Shown here: positions 15,396 through 24,630 of the stretch, piece after piece
Layout: every line of letters starts with the position of its first letter
How positions within the stretch are numbered: position 1 is the first letter of the stretch
From: Verrucomicrobiota bacterium
GTDB taxonomy: Bacteria; Verrucomicrobiota; Verrucomicrobiia; Methylacidiphilales; UBA1321
Length of the DNA stretch: 64,000 nt
Assembly (NCBI GenBank): GCA_013285645.1
Contig: JABDHJ010000002.1
Span: forward strand, 171,303-235,302
Direction of reading: 5' to 3'
Translations under genes and position numbers: made by a program
Notes under the pieces: model-generated
Seen by the model: the letters and a program-made list of their open reading frames with translations, nothing else
Database searches by the model: none
What the model was told of the DNA's origin: nothing

Positions 15396-18224
15396 ATGAG
15401 CACCGAAACACTTGAATTGGGATCCAACCTGGGCATCTCCAACACCACTGATTTTCCCCACGTCATTCGACGCGACCTGCCGAACTCCACCTCTGCCAAG
15501 CCGCGCGTGGTGGCATGGATCGGCTACAAGATCGAAAAAGCGGTCGATGCCGCTTGCGCCGCCGTCGGACAAGAACCGGTCGGCAAGCAATTGCAGGCCG
15601 AGGTCGAGTTCCGCATGAAGAAGGAGCGCCCACTCTTCATTCACATCGAGCAACTTCAGGACCAGGTTGAAAATCTGCTCATCGAACTGAATTACGGACG
15701 GGTTGCCCTGGCTTATGGCAAGTACCGGGCTCGTCGCGCGGCCATGCGCGAGATCGAAGCGCAAGTGGCGCAGACTGGTAGCGAGCAGTTGGAACTCGCC
15801 TCGCCCGACTTGACTGCCGATCTCCGCCTCCGCATTTCCTTTGCGCGGATTGGGCTGACGTTGACGCTCTCGGAAAACGAATTGATCGCGCGGTTGATGC
15901 GCAGTGTCTCGCTTTCACTGACGCCAGCGGAACAGCGCGAGACCGTCATTCTCAACGCCAAAAATCTTCTCGATGTCGATGGCGACAGCCGGTTCTTTGC
16001 CGGCCGAATTCTTCTCACTTATATCTATGAGGAGACCTTGCCGTGGAAAATGGCTGATGGCATCGATCAGCTGAAGGAAGCGCATCGCAAGGCGTTCCTG
16101 AAGTACATTCCGCTCGGTATCGAGGTCAAGCGGCTCGACCCGCGCCTGGCCGAATTCCGTCTGAACGAATTGGCCGACGCTATCGATCCTTATGCTGATC
16201 TTCACTTCGATTTCATTGGTATCCAAAATCTTTACGATAGGTATCTGATTCACATCAAGGACGCCGATCACCCCGAGGGTCGCCGCCGTGCCGAGTCGCC
16301 GCAAATCTTCTGGATGCGTGTCGCGATGGGCCTGGCTTTGCATGAATCGGATCGCGAGACCCGCGCGAAGGAATTCTACAGCATCTACCAGAACAAGCGT
16401 GCCTGCTCCTCCACGCCAACGCTCTTCAATTCTGGCACGCATCGTCCCCAGCTCTCGAGTTGCTACCTGCTTTATTGCGGCGATTCGATCGAGGAAATTG
16501 CCGAGACATGGACCCGCTTTTCATCGCTCTCGAAGTGGGCGGGCGGCCTGGGTTGCTCATGGACGGCGGTTCGCGGCAGCGGTGCGCATATTCACGGCAC
16601 CAACGGCGAATCGTCCGGCGTCATTCCGTTTCTCAAGGTGGCCAACGACATCTGCGTCGCGGTGAACCAGGGTGGCAAGCGTCCCGGCGCGTTGTGCAGC
16701 TACATCGAACTTTGGCACACCGATATCGAGGACTTCCTCGATCTCCGCAAGGAAACCGGTGATGACCGCCGCCGCACGCACAACATGAATACGGCCCATT
16801 GGGTGCCCGATCTATTCATGAAGCGGCTTCGCGATATTTCCGAGGGCCATCTGCCCAAGGACGCGACGTGGACGCTCTTCCGCAGCAACGAAACTCCCGA
16901 CCTCGCGGAAACCTACGGTCGCAAGTTCGAGGAACGCTACGCCCATTACGAGGCGCTCGCTGCGGAAGGGCTCATCTTCAGTCGCAAGATTCGCGTGCTG
17001 GCGTTGTGGAAGAAGATGATCGAGGCGCTCTTTGAGACCGGTCATCCGTGGATCACCTTCAAGGATCCGTCCAACATCCGCTCGCCGCAGGATCACGTCG
17101 GCGTCATCCACAATTCTAATCTGTGCACGGAGATCACGCTCAACACGAGCATGGAAGAGGTCGCGGTCTGCAATCTCGCATCGATCAATATTCCGAATCA
17201 TCTGCGCGAAGATGGCTCGATCGATCACGCGAAGCTTGAGGCGACGATTCGCGTCGTCATGCGCATGCTCGATAACGTCATCGATATCAATTATTACCCG
17301 GCAGAAGCGGCGCGGTTGTCGAACACCCGCCATCGTCCCGTGGGGCTTGGCGTCATGGGCATGCAGGACGCGCTTTACACGAAGCGCATTCCGTTCGACA
17401 CGCATGAGGCGATCGACTTCAACGACGAGATCATGGAGGCGATCGCGTTTTATGCCTATTCGGCTTCGGCTGACCTGGCGCAGGAAAAGGGCCGTTATCC
17501 GTCCTATCAGGGCTCGAAGTGGGACCGCGGTTTGATGCCGCTCGATACGCTCGAAATGCTCGAACAGGAACGGGGCACACCGATTCTGGTCGATCGCAAA
17601 AGCCGACTCGATTGGAACGGCCTGCGCGCCAAGATTCAGCATCAGGGCATGCGCAATTCGAACTGCCTCGCCATCGCGCCGACGGCGACCATCTCGAACA
17701 TCATGGGCTGCACGCCGTGCATTGAGCCGAGCTATAAGCACATTCACACCAAGTCGAATCTCTCGGGCGAGTTCGTCCGCACCAACGATTTCCTGGTGAA
17801 GGAATTGTTGGCGCTTGGCATCTGGGATGATGAGATGCTCTCCGATCTCAAATACTTCGACGGCTCCATCCAGGGCATTGAGCGGATTCCGGTCGAGACG
17901 AAGCGTCTTTATAAGACGGCTTTCGAAATCGAGCCGACGTGGCTCTTGCAGTGCGCGGCGGTCCGTCAGAAGTGGCTGGATCAATCGCAATCGGTGAATT
18001 TGTTCCTCGCCGAGAACGACGCCCGCAAGGCTTCCTTCATGTATCGCGAGGCGTGGGATCGCGGTCTCAAGACGACCTACTATCTGCGCACGATCAACAA
18101 ATCGGGCATCGACTCGGGAAATCGCGAACGCAAAAAGGCCGAGGTCGAGACGGTTTCCGTTGCGGCTGCCGCCTGCTCCATCGAAGCGATGCGTAATGGG
18201 ACTGTCTGCGAATCGTGCCAATAG
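15396..18224 (+). CDS. nrdA: Ribonucleoside-diphosphate reductase large subunit (NrdA)
   Basis: 942-residue catalytic subunit reducing NDPs to dNDPs. An N-terminal ATP-cone-like region (about residues 22-110) gives allosteric control. Active-site features: C356 in LSSCYLL, N575/C577/E579 in NLCTEI, the radical-relay pair Y895-Y896 in TTYYLRT, and a C-terminal redox pair C938-E-S-C941. It follows nrdB by 17 bp and is translated from ATG 15396, so the two are one operon. The length is above the usual 750-850 residues of E. coli-type NrdA because of the long N-terminal part. Confidence 0.97.
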   Translation: MSTETLELGSNLGISNTTDFPHVIRRDLPNSTSAKPRVVAWIGYKIEKAVDAACAAVGQEPVGKQLQAEVEFRMKKERPLFIHIEQLQDQVENLLIELNYGRVALAYGKYRARRAAMREIEAQVAQTGSEQLELASPDLTADLRLRISFARIGLTLTLSENELIARLMRSVSLSLTPAEQRETVILNAKNLLDVDGDSRFFAGRILLTYIYEETLPWKMADGIDQLKEAHRKAFLKYIPLGIEVKRLDPRLAEFRLNELADAIDPYADLHFDFIGIQNLYDRYLIHIKDADHPEGRRRAESPQIFWMRVAMGLALHESDRETRAKEFYSIYQNKRACSSTPTLFNSGTHRPQLSSCYLLYCGDSIEEIAETWTRFSSLSKWAGGLGCSWTAVRGSGAHIHGTNGESSGVIPFLKVANDICVAVNQGGKRPGALCSYIELWHTDIEDFLDLRKETGDDRRRTHNMNTAHWVPDLFMKRLRDISEGHLPKDATWTLFRSNETPDLAETYGRKFEERYAHYEALAAEGLIFSRKIRVLALWKKMIEALFETGHPWITFKDPSNIRSPQDHVGVIHNSNLCTEITLNTSMEEVAVCNLASINIPNHLREDGSIDHAKLEATIRVVMRMLDNVIDINYYPAEAARLSNTRHRPVGLGVMGMQDALYTKRIPFDTHEAIDFNDEIMEAIAFYAYSASADLAQEKGRYPSYQGSKWDRGLMPLDTLEMLEQERGTPILVDRKSRLDWNGLRAKIQHQGMRNSNCLAIAPTATISNIMGCTPCIEPSYKHIHTKSNLSGEFVRTNDFLVKELLALGIWDDEMLSDLKYFDGSIQGIERIPVETKRLYKTAFEIEPTWLLQCAAVRQKWLDQSQSVNLFLAENDARKASFMYREAWDRGLKTTYYLRTINKSGIDSGNRERKKAEVETVSVAAAACSIEAMRNGTVCESCQ

Positions 18225-18226
18225 CC

Positions 18227-18796
18227 ATGGGCATTAAATCCGACGGTTGGATCCGGCGCATGGCGCAGGAAAAAGGGATGATCGAACCGTTCTCGGCGAC
18301 GCAGGTGCGTCAGGCCGAGGCGGGACACTCGATCATCAGTTACGGGCTTTCGAGTTACGGATACGACCTGCGCGTCTCCAACGAATTCAAGGTCTTCACC
18401 AATGTGTTCAACACGGTGGTCGATCCCAAGGCGTTCGATGCGAAGTCGTTCGTCGATATGGAAACGGACATCTGCATCGTGCCGCCGAACTCATTTGCCC
18501 TGGCCCGCAGTATCGAATACTTCCGCATCCCCCGCGACGTCATCACCATCTGTCTCGGCAAATCGACTTATGCCCGCTGTGGGATTATCGTCAATGTCAC
18601 TCCCTTCGAGCCCGAATGGGAAGGGCATGTGACATTGGAGATTTCTAATACGACACCGTTGCCTGCCCGCATTTATGCGAACGAGGGCTTGGCCCAAGTG
18701 CTCTTTATTGGCGGCGATGAGGTCTGTGAAATTTCCTACGCGGATCGCGCGGGCAAATACATGCACCAGCGCGGCATCACGACTCCCAAGGCGTAG
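18227..18796 (+). CDS. dcd: dCTP deaminase
   Basis: 189 residues. Deaminates dCTP to dUTP on the route to dTTP. The start [19 protein letters not shown] and the core [19 protein letters not shown] are the bacterial Dcd type; the catalytic motif is [47 protein letters not shown] prefer ATG 18227, two bases after the nrdA stop, over an overlapping GTG at 18215. Co-transcription with nrdBA puts dNTP supply and dCTP/dTTP balance under the same B12 signal. Confidence 0.95.
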   Translation: MGIKSDGWIRRMAQEKGMIEPFSATQVRQAEAGHSIISYGLSSYGYDLRVSNEFKVFTNVFNTVVDPKAFDAKSFVDMETDICIVPPNSFALARSIEYFRIPRDVITICLGKSTYARCGIIVNVTPFEPEWEGHVTLEISNTTPLPARIYANEGLAQVLFIGGDEVCEISYADRAGKYMHQRGITTPKA

Positions 18797-18808
18797 CGAC
18801 CGACTTTT

Positions 18809-19249
18809 ATGGAAGCGAAGGAACCTGTTGCGCAAGTTTCGCCGCAGGAACCTCACGACTGTTTGGGCCATGGTCAGCAATGCCCGCTCTGCGCGCGTGA
18901 CAATGATTGTCGCGTGGCCAAGGGACATCTCTACAAGGATGCCTGTTGGTGCCATGAAATCATCGTACCCAAGCACATCCTCGACCGACTGGCCGAGGAC
19001 ACAATCGACCCGGCCTGCTTCTGCCGGTCGTGTCTGGAAACCATCGCGCGGATTTCGGGTGAGCTGACGGATGCGAAGGAGATTCTCGCCGAAGTTCGAA
19101 GAGTAGTTTTATTGGATCGTGTGAATCCAGTTAAAGATGAAAAACCGGATTTTTACCTCGATGCCGATGGCAATACCGTCTTCACGGCGGCCTATCACCT
19201 CAAGCGGGGGAATTGTTGCGATAATCAATGCCGACATTGTCCGTATTAA
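18809..19249 (+). CDS. Cysteine-rich protein: CWC domain plus DUF5522-like tail
   Basis: 146 residues with 14 cysteines. The first part, QCPLCARDNDCRVAKGHLYKDACWCHEIIVP, is a Cys-rich CWC domain with CxxC and CWC signatures, and a further C-F-C-R-S-C pair follows. The last ~35 residues, ending GNCCDNQCRHCPY, match the DUF5522 pattern (YHLKRG-CC-CRHCPY). Both suggest zinc binding. It starts 12 bp after dcd and is likely the last gene of the nrd operon. Function unknown. Confidence 0.75.
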   Translation: MEAKEPVAQVSPQEPHDCLGHGQQCPLCARDNDCRVAKGHLYKDACWCHEIIVPKHILDRLAEDTIDPACFCRSCLETIARISGELTDAKEILAEVRRVVLLDRVNPVKDEKPDFYLDADGNTVFTAAYHLKRGNCCDNQCRHCPY

Positions 19250-19271
19250 AACGATCTTCTAAAAACAATCC

Positions 19272-19396
19272 GTCATCCTGAGTTTGTCAAAGGATCGGCT
19301 CTCACCGAGTTTCGCAATTAGCTAGTTACACGGTGACCTTGAAAGTTTTCCGGAGGCTGATCCTGCCACACGTGTGTGCGACAAGCTCAGGATGAA
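19272..19396. repeat. R3 inverted pair (GTCATCCTGAG family)
   Basis: Begins GTCATCCTGAGTTTGTCAAA and ends GTGCGACAAGCTCAGGATGA, so two R3 arms face each other across about 75 bp. It lies between the convergent CWC protein gene and the large membrane protein gene and could act as a bidirectional terminator. Single or paired R3 units also occur at 25727, 28892, 33804, 36107, 40640, 49558, 52556, 61028 and 63081. Confidence 0.8.
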
Positions 19397-19409
19397 GGAT
19401 TGGAATAGG

Positions 19410-21599
19410 TTATTGACCGTAAATTTGGGAACTGGCCTCGATGCTTAGAAAGAGTGGAGTGTTGCGATGTTTATTGGCAAAAGCAGTTGCCGCTGCCATC
19501 AACGCCGAATCGTCGGGACAATAAAAGATCGCCTTTTTCCAGGCGCGGGCGGCGGCATCGGGATGGCCTGCCTGCTCCTCGGCCTCGGCGAAATATTGCC
19601 AGTGATGGCCGTTGCGCAGGTCGAAGCAATCGGTGCGTTGCGCGAGGGCGAGCGCTTCAGGTCGCTTATGATCGACATAGATTTTGAGGAGGAGTTCCGC
19701 CGTGTAGTTGCTGAGTTGGCCGTAGGGAATGGCTTCGAGGATGCGGAGCGTGCCATTGGTGTCGCCATCGGCATTGGAGGCGTAAGCTCGAAATTCGGCG
19801 GTGAGACCGTCGTCGTGTAATTGAACCGCTTCGGCGAGGAGTGCGTTTCGATGCGCGGCAGAAAAAGAGGGCTGGGAGAAACAAAGAAACCGGGCGGCTT
19901 CCCAATACCAGGGCGTGCGATGAAGGTCTTTCGGTAGTCCGGTGAGTTTGTCGAAGGCGAAATCCTCAAGGTCGAGCGAATTCAAGGCGATCAGGTTGCG
20001 CCCGAAAAGGCGGGTATCGACGGGCATGCCGTTGGTGGTCAGATCGCGATCAAACGCCTCCATGATTTCGCGGTCAGTCACGGTGGCCAAATCGGTGCGT
20101 AAATCGGGTCGCGTCCAGACGGAGCTGTTTGGTGAATAGAAGATCGGACGCCACCCACTCACCTTGAGGTAGTGGGGCCAGCGATAACAGAACGTGCTGC
20201 AGACGACAAAATCAGGTTGATAGGCGCGTAAATATTGAGGAATCGCAGCGGGGCGCTCGTTGACTACGCCGACTTCGTGAATAAAGGCTTCGTCGTATTT
20301 TCCGAAGCCGGTGTCGGAAAAAGTTTCGCCGTGATCGAAGCCCTCCATCTGCAACATGCCGCCGTCTTCGCAGCGATGAAACAGGCGGCCGTCCACGTTG
20401 TGCGCTTTCATCCATGCTGTCGCTTCGAGGGAGAGTTCGGTTCGTCCGTGATCATACTCGCGCCAGGTGGAACTGATGCTGGTCGGCCATGACGGGGCCA
20501 GCTCCATATAAATACCGCAGGCAACGAGTGCCGTGATGAATAAATGCCCCATGACATTCATCCATGCCCCCGGTTTACGCAGGGCGTTCGAGGAAGAAAA
20601 AGCGCCCGTGCTGAGGACCAGCAGCGGAATGAACAGTCCGAAAATCGGCCACGCTTTTTTGACCGTCACCGCCTCGAGATAAAAGAAAAGGGCGAAGAAG
20701 ATAAAGGTGTAAGAAATTGCGCCACGGCGGAAGAAGATGGCCAGCACGACGAGAAGAACGGCGAGCAGGGTCAGGTCGCCGTAGAGGGTGGCGAGTCCGC
20801 CGACGAGTGGTTCCATTTCGCCGACGTAGGCGCGGATCGATTCCAACCGGTCCTGATAAAATGGCGGGCCAAATCGCGCCCAGCCGTAGGGATTGACGAA
20901 GCAGGCGAGCAGGATGAGCAGGAACGCACCGAGCCAGGTGCGGATGGTTGTCCAGGGGATGGAGCGATCGCGGAGCCCATGACGCAGGATCATTTCGGCT
21001 CCGAACAGGGCGACCATCGCGGGGCCCAGGACAAAGGCGCTGTGACTATTCGTCCATGCGATTTGGAAAAGAGCCATCGGCCAGAAGGCGGTCCAGTTGG
21101 TGCCGTGACGATGACGCAGGAGAAAGATTCCGAAGAGGATCACGCCCAGATAGGTGACGAGATGTGGTCGCAAAGGGAAGGCGACCTGAAAGAACAGCAG
21201 CATCAGGCCGATGGCGAAGGTCGGGAGCGATGAAACGCCGAGATCGAAGAAGCGCGCCGCGCGAATGAGCGCGCCGACCAGGACGGTGTAGACCAGCGCG
21301 GTGAGCATGCCAGGTCCCCACCAGCCGAGGCTCCACGCGATGTAGAGAACTACTTGGAAAAGAGGATATTCGTTGATGACGGCATGACCGAAATTTGGAT
21401 AGTTGAGAACGTCCTCCCGATAAAAGGCGGCATGCTCGACCATCCAGCGTCCTTGCGCGACGTGCCAGCCGAGATCGACATTGTCCATCATCGGGCGGAA
21501 ACCACCGAGGATGACCCAGAGGAGAACGAGCGCGACGAAGAGCCGGTGCAGCTTTCCGTTCAGGCGTTCGCCCAGGGTGGCTTCGCTTCCATTCGACAC
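19410..21599 (-). CDS. Large multi-pass membrane protein, GT-C-like layout
   Basis: 729 residues. The first ~370 contain about ten hydrophobic helices; an early exported loop carries DNVDLGWHVAQGRWMVEH and YREDVLNYPNFGHAVINEYPLFQ, an Asp-rich first loop of the kind seen in GT-C (dolichol-phosphate-sugar type) transferases. The C-terminal ~330 residues are soluble and end in an alpha-helical, TPR-like stretch (EALALAQRTDCFD...QYFAEAEEQAGHPDAAARAWKKA). I do not recognise a named family; a role in glycan or lipid-linked sugar transfer is only an inference. Confidence 0.7.
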   Translation of the reverse strand: MSNGSEATLGERLNGKLHRLFVALVLLWVILGGFRPMMDNVDLGWHVAQGRWMVEHAAFYREDVLNYPNFGHAVINEYPLFQVVLYIAWSLGWWGPGMLTALVYTVLVGALIRAARFFDLGVSSLPTFAIGLMLLFFQVAFPLRPHLVTYLGVILFGIFLLRHRHGTNWTAFWPMALFQIAWTNSHSAFVLGPAMVALFGAEMILRHGLRDRSIPWTTIRTWLGAFLLILLACFVNPYGWARFGPPFYQDRLESIRAYVGEMEPLVGGLATLYGDLTLLAVLLVVLAIFFRRGAISYTFIFFALFFYLEAVTVKKAWPIFGLFIPLLVLSTGAFSSSNALRKPGAWMNVMGHLFITALVACGIYMELAPSWPTSISSTWREYDHGRTELSLEATAWMKAHNVDGRLFHRCEDGGMLQMEGFDHGETFSDTGFGKYDEAFIHEVGVVNERPAAIPQYLRAYQPDFVVCSTFCYRWPHYLKVSGWRPIFYSPNSSVWTRPDLRTDLATVTDREIMEAFDRDLTTNGMPVDTRLFGRNLIALNSLDLEDFAFDKLTGLPKDLHRTPWYWEAARFLCFSQPSFSAAHRNALLAEAVQLHDDGLTAEFRAYASNADGDTNGTLRILEAIPYGQLSNYTAELLLKIYVDHKRPEALALAQRTDCFDLRNGHHWQYFAEAEEQAGHPDAAARAWKKAIFYCPDDSALMAAATAFANKHRNTPLFLSIEASSQIYGQ

Positions 21600-21703
21600 G
21601 TGGTCATGGAAACATAGCGGGGCGTGGCTCTAAAGGAGAAAGTGGGGAGTGCCACCTTGTCATCAAGAGTTGCGTCGCTAACGAAAACGGATAAGATGAC
21701 TCC

Positions 21704-21925
21704 ATGAGCATTGTTGAACTCGAGGCGGAAGCCTTGAAACTCACGCCTGAAGAGCAGGCGCGCCTGATACATCGGTTGGCGGTAGCGCTCGATTCCAATG
21801 AAGAGCCCGAGTTGACCAATGAAGAATTGGAACGGCGCTGGGCTGACTTTGAATCAAGCGGAAATCCGGGCATTGAGGCTTCGGAATTGCGGGCTCGCGC
21901 GCAACGTCGCTTCGGTCTGGTCTAA
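21704..21925 (+). CDS. Addiction-module antitoxin-like protein (PF09720 type)
   Basis: 73 residues: MSIVELEAEALKLTPEEQAR followed by LIHRLAVALDS and EELERRWADFESG-like sequence. This is the pattern of the putative addiction-module component family, small acidic helical proteins normally encoded just upstream of a ParE/RelE toxin in the same direction. Here the toxin-like gene is on the other strand, overlapping tail to tail by 4 bp. Confidence 0.8.
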   Translation: MSIVELEAEALKLTPEEQARLIHRLAVALDSNEEPELTNEELERRWADFESSGNPGIEASELRARAQRRFGLV

Positions 21926-22230
21926 ATCTTTCTTTTCGCCCAATAGCGCGGACGACGGCCCGGCGCGACCACCGCCACGACACAGGCGTCTCCATCGCGA
22001 AGACGGTAGATCAAATGGTACGAATAAATCGGACTGGGCCCGACACGGAAAAACCCGGACGGCGCGCCCGCCATAGGACGAAGTCCGGGATGAGCGAGAA
22101 TGTCCTTTTCGAGACAAGCGATGTCTTCAAGAAAATCCGAGATTGAATGTGTGGTAAATGGACGTAGAGCGATGCGTTCCAGTTTTAGGTCATGTTCGAG
22201 TTCAGCCGCTCGAAGGTAAACGATCTTCAT
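21922..22230 (-). CDS. ParE/RelE-like toxin-fold protein
   Basis: 102 residues from ATG 22230. The C-terminal part PIYSYHLIYRLRDGDACVVA then VVAPGRRPRYWAKRKI matches the end of ParE/RelE toxins (beta strand, loop, GRRPxYW). The N-terminal helix pair (AAELEHDLKLERIALRPFTTH) is longer than in classic ParE. Usually such a gene is downstream of its antitoxin; here it is convergent with a PF09720-type antitoxin gene and overlaps it by 4 bp. Longer upstream frames on this strand run into repeats. Confidence 0.6.
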   Translation of the reverse strand: MKIVYLRAAELEHDLKLERIALRPFTTHSISDFLEDIACLEKDILAHPGLRPMAGAPSGFFRVGPSPIYSYHLIYRLRDGDACVVAVVAPGRRPRYWAKRKI

Positions 22231-22387
22231 CGTACAAGAAAAGAACGTGGCTTTTTTGTTTCCAGCTAAATTATTTTGCAGATTGCTTGCAAAGGAGCTT
22301 GAGAAGCAAAACCCCTTTTGATTTTTGTATACAACGCGCAAATTGTTCTTTTGAAAATAAGAATTAAAAAGACAAACGGGATGAACT

Positions 22388-22575
22388 GATCCTTCGACAA
22401 GGTCAGGATGGCGGAATTTGAGCGTGATGGTTTCTCGCGACCTCCTGCGCGCTGCGCGCGCCCGGACAACGAGTTGTCCGGGCCACCTGAACTGCACCGT
22501 CGCACGGAGTGCGACGGCTACCTCGGAGATGACCACGCTCTCACGAGTGCGGCTACGCGGTACGACGGTTACCTC
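22388..22575. repeat. Repeat-filled gap: R3, R5 and R2 units
   Basis: In order: a CTGATCCTTCGACAAGGTCA unit (R3), a palindrome GCGCGCTGCGCGC followed by CCCGGACAAC-GAGTT-GTCCGGG (R5), and R2 (CGTCGCACGGAGTGCGACGG) running into CTACCTCGGAG. The preceding 150 bp (22231-22387) are AT-rich with nothing recognisable. Confidence 0.7.
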
Positions 22576-22581
22576 GGAGGT

Positions 22582-23199
22582 CTATCCTAAGCTCGGGCCG
22601 GAGGAAGACGATTGGCGGCGCAGTCCCTTGATTACCTTTTGCAGGCGCTGGCGAAGATTGAGCGTCTCGAGGATGTCCTGCTTGCGCGTGACGTCGTCGA
22701 TGAAGCTGTAGGTGACGATGTCGGCCAGGGCGTCGTAATCCTTGATTTCATTGAGAAATTTGAGGATGCCCTCGGCCTGGATCTCGCCCGCATCGTGCAT
22801 GATACCGATCATCTCCAGTACTTTGACCGAGAGCGCCTCGACCTCGAGCGCGTCCGATTCCTCCGTGCTGAGAATTTCGATCTTTCCCACGTAGAAAGGT
22901 TTTTCCTGGACGAAATCTGTGAAGCGCACGCGACTGACTCCCTGGAGTATCAAATTCGACGTACCGTCCGGTTTGTCGACACACGCGCGAATTAATCCGA
23001 CACCGGCGATCCGGTGCGGCACGAGGTTGGGGCTCGACGACGTGTGCGGTAGCGCGACGGCGAACATGCGCTGATTTTCGAGCGATTCCTTGAGCATGGC
23101 CCGGTAACGGGGCTCGAAAATGTAGAGAGGGAGCAACGCCTGGGGGAACAGGATTGCGTTGGGAAGGGTCATGATCCCTACTTCGTCGGGGAGTTCCAT
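22582..23199 (-). CDS. Lon substrate-binding (LON N-terminal) domain protein
   Basis: 205 residues carrying only the N-terminal domain of Lon protease: LPNAILFPQALLPLYIFEPRYRAMLKESLE, then IAGVGLI and LILQGVSRVRF. There is no ATPase or protease part. Such stand-alone proteins are widespread; their role is unclear but is thought to involve protein binding. The C-terminus is basic (LRQRLQKVIKGLRRQ). Confidence 0.88.
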   Translation of the reverse strand: MELPDEVGIMTLPNAILFPQALLPLYIFEPRYRAMLKESLENQRMFAVALPHTSSSPNLVPHRIAGVGLIRACVDKPDGTSNLILQGVSRVRFTDFVQEKPFYVGKIEILSTEESDALEVEALSVKVLEMIGIMHDAGEIQAEGILKFLNEIKDYDALADIVTYSFIDDVTRKQDILETLNLRQRLQKVIKGLRRQSSSSGPSLG

Positions 23200-23269
23200 G
23201 GTTTAACATAGCATGGGTCATGCCGATTGCATTGGACAGAATGGGCGGTGGCGCGGTTACATTTTGTTC

Positions 23270-24442
23270 ATGTCCCCGTGCGACCGGCTATTCCTTTTGC
23301 CTTGTCTGCTTGCTTGCGCTTTCGCGTCGTTGCCGGCATCGGCCGATTCGGGCGATGTGGAAGGCTCTCGTGATTACCCCGGTTGGACGCGCATGCCGGG
23401 CTTCGAGATCACGGATTACGATGAGGACAATCCCGCGGAGTACACCTTCTCGGTTTCCCGCCCGCTGGCGATTGACCTCAACCATCTCGAAGCGGTTCCG
23501 GTCGAGGGCCACCGTTATGTCATCCGCTACGAGTGGAGCGATAGTGCGACGCCGCCCACGCTGTTGAAGACGCAACGCTATTACGAAAAACTGGCCGCCG
23601 CCGCCGGCTATGTGATGGAGAAAAGCGGTGCGGTTGGAAATGTGACGGAGACTTTTCACCTGGAGAAGCAAGGCCGGCAAATCTGGGTGTTTCTCAATCC
23701 ATCGGTCAGGGTGAACATGCTTACCGTGGTCGAGTCGAGAACGGCGACCCCGCCGCCGCTGGCTGTCATTCCTCCTTCTACCATCGTCGCGCCAGCGCCA
23801 CAGTCCGAGATCGCTCTCACTCCCGCAGCCATAACAGCCCCGGTACCCACTCCAGCGCCAGAGCCGACCCCGGCGCCAGGACCGGAGTCGCCTCCTGCCA
23901 CGACCGAGGATCCCCTGGCGACGATACTGCTAAAGGATGGACGCGTCATTCTTCCCTTGAGCTTTTTGCCGGGTAAGCCCGATCTCGATGACGATTCACA
24001 GCCGGTGATCGATCGAGTGGTTGCGATCCTGAAGCTTCATCCCGATCTCGATGTGACCATCGAAGGCCATACCGATCTCACCGGGGACGAGCAGTACAAC
24101 CTGCTGCTATCCAAGCAACGCGCCCAAGCCGTGCGTACCTTGCTTATCGCGGGGCATATCAGTCGCCATCGCCTGACTGCGGTGGGACTTGGCGGCACGC
24201 AACCCGTGGCGGATGAGGGCACGGCGGTAGGCCGCGAAAAGAACCGCCGGATTGAACTCGTGGTGCAGACAGGTTCGACGAGCAAGGAGCCATCGCAAAA
24301 AGACGCGACGCAGGAGGGAGCTTCTCCGCCGATGGAACCTGTCGGGAGCAGTTCGTTTCACTCTACCGCACCCGATGGAGTGAATTACTATCCGAAACCG
24401 GCAGCGGCGCCGGCTATTCCACCCGCTGGATTATCGCATTAG
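23270..24442 (+). CDS. OmpA family protein with Pro-rich linker
   Basis: 390 residues from the start MSPCDRLFLLPCLLACAFAS, a signal peptide ending near LPASADS. The N-terminal periplasmic part has no known domain; a Pro/Ala linker (about residues 165-215) precedes an OmpA-like peptidoglycan-binding domain (PDLDDDSQPVIDRVVAIL, VTIEGHTDLTGDEQYNLLLSKQRAQAVRTLL, EKNRRIELVV). There is no beta-barrel. It probably tethers envelope proteins to peptidoglycan. Confidence 0.88.
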   Translation: MSPCDRLFLLPCLLACAFASLPASADSGDVEGSRDYPGWTRMPGFEITDYDEDNPAEYTFSVSRPLAIDLNHLEAVPVEGHRYVIRYEWSDSATPPTLLKTQRYYEKLAAAAGYVMEKSGAVGNVTETFHLEKQGRQIWVFLNPSVRVNMLTVVESRTATPPPLAVIPPSTIVAPAPQSEIALTPAAITAPVPTPAPEPTPAPGPESPPATTEDPLATILLKDGRVILPLSFLPGKPDLDDDSQPVIDRVVAILKLHPDLDVTIEGHTDLTGDEQYNLLLSKQRAQAVRTLLIAGHISRHRLTAVGLGGTQPVADEGTAVGREKNRRIELVVQTGSTSKEPSQKDATQEGASPPMEPVGSSSFHSTAPDGVNYYPKPAAAPAIPPAGLSH

Positions 24443-24496
24443 CAAGGACCTTCGATTCAAATTTCGTCATCCTGAGACATATGCGCGGAGAGGCCT

Positions 24497-24584
24497 CAGT
24501 GGTAGCCGCCGCACGCCGGGCGGCGGTCGATGAGAAAGCTGATGCCGGAAGACACCGCCGCCCGGCGTGCGGCGGCTACCACTG
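24497..24584. repeat. 88-bp perfect palindrome, R1-like variant
   Basis: Arms of about 31 bp (CAGTGGTAGCCGCCGCACGC at each end) flank a 25-bp spacer. The core CCGCACGCCGGGCGGCGG differs from R1 but shares the outer TAGCCGCCG, so this looks like a sister repeat of the same class. It sits between two convergent genes. Confidence 0.8.
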
Positions 24585-24630
24585 AAACCGAGCCAAGCTC
24601 GGGATGATGGATGCTAAAAACCGTTCTGCC

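Noticed and set aside
14239..15411. Long minus-strand frame (390 aa) antisense to nrdB
   Set aside because: Same reason; the nrdB product is clear.
16812..18221. Long minus-strand frame (469 aa) inside nrdA
   Set aside because: Arg/Asp/Val-rich composition typical of the antisense of GC-rich coding DNA; nrdA on the other strand is a certain gene.
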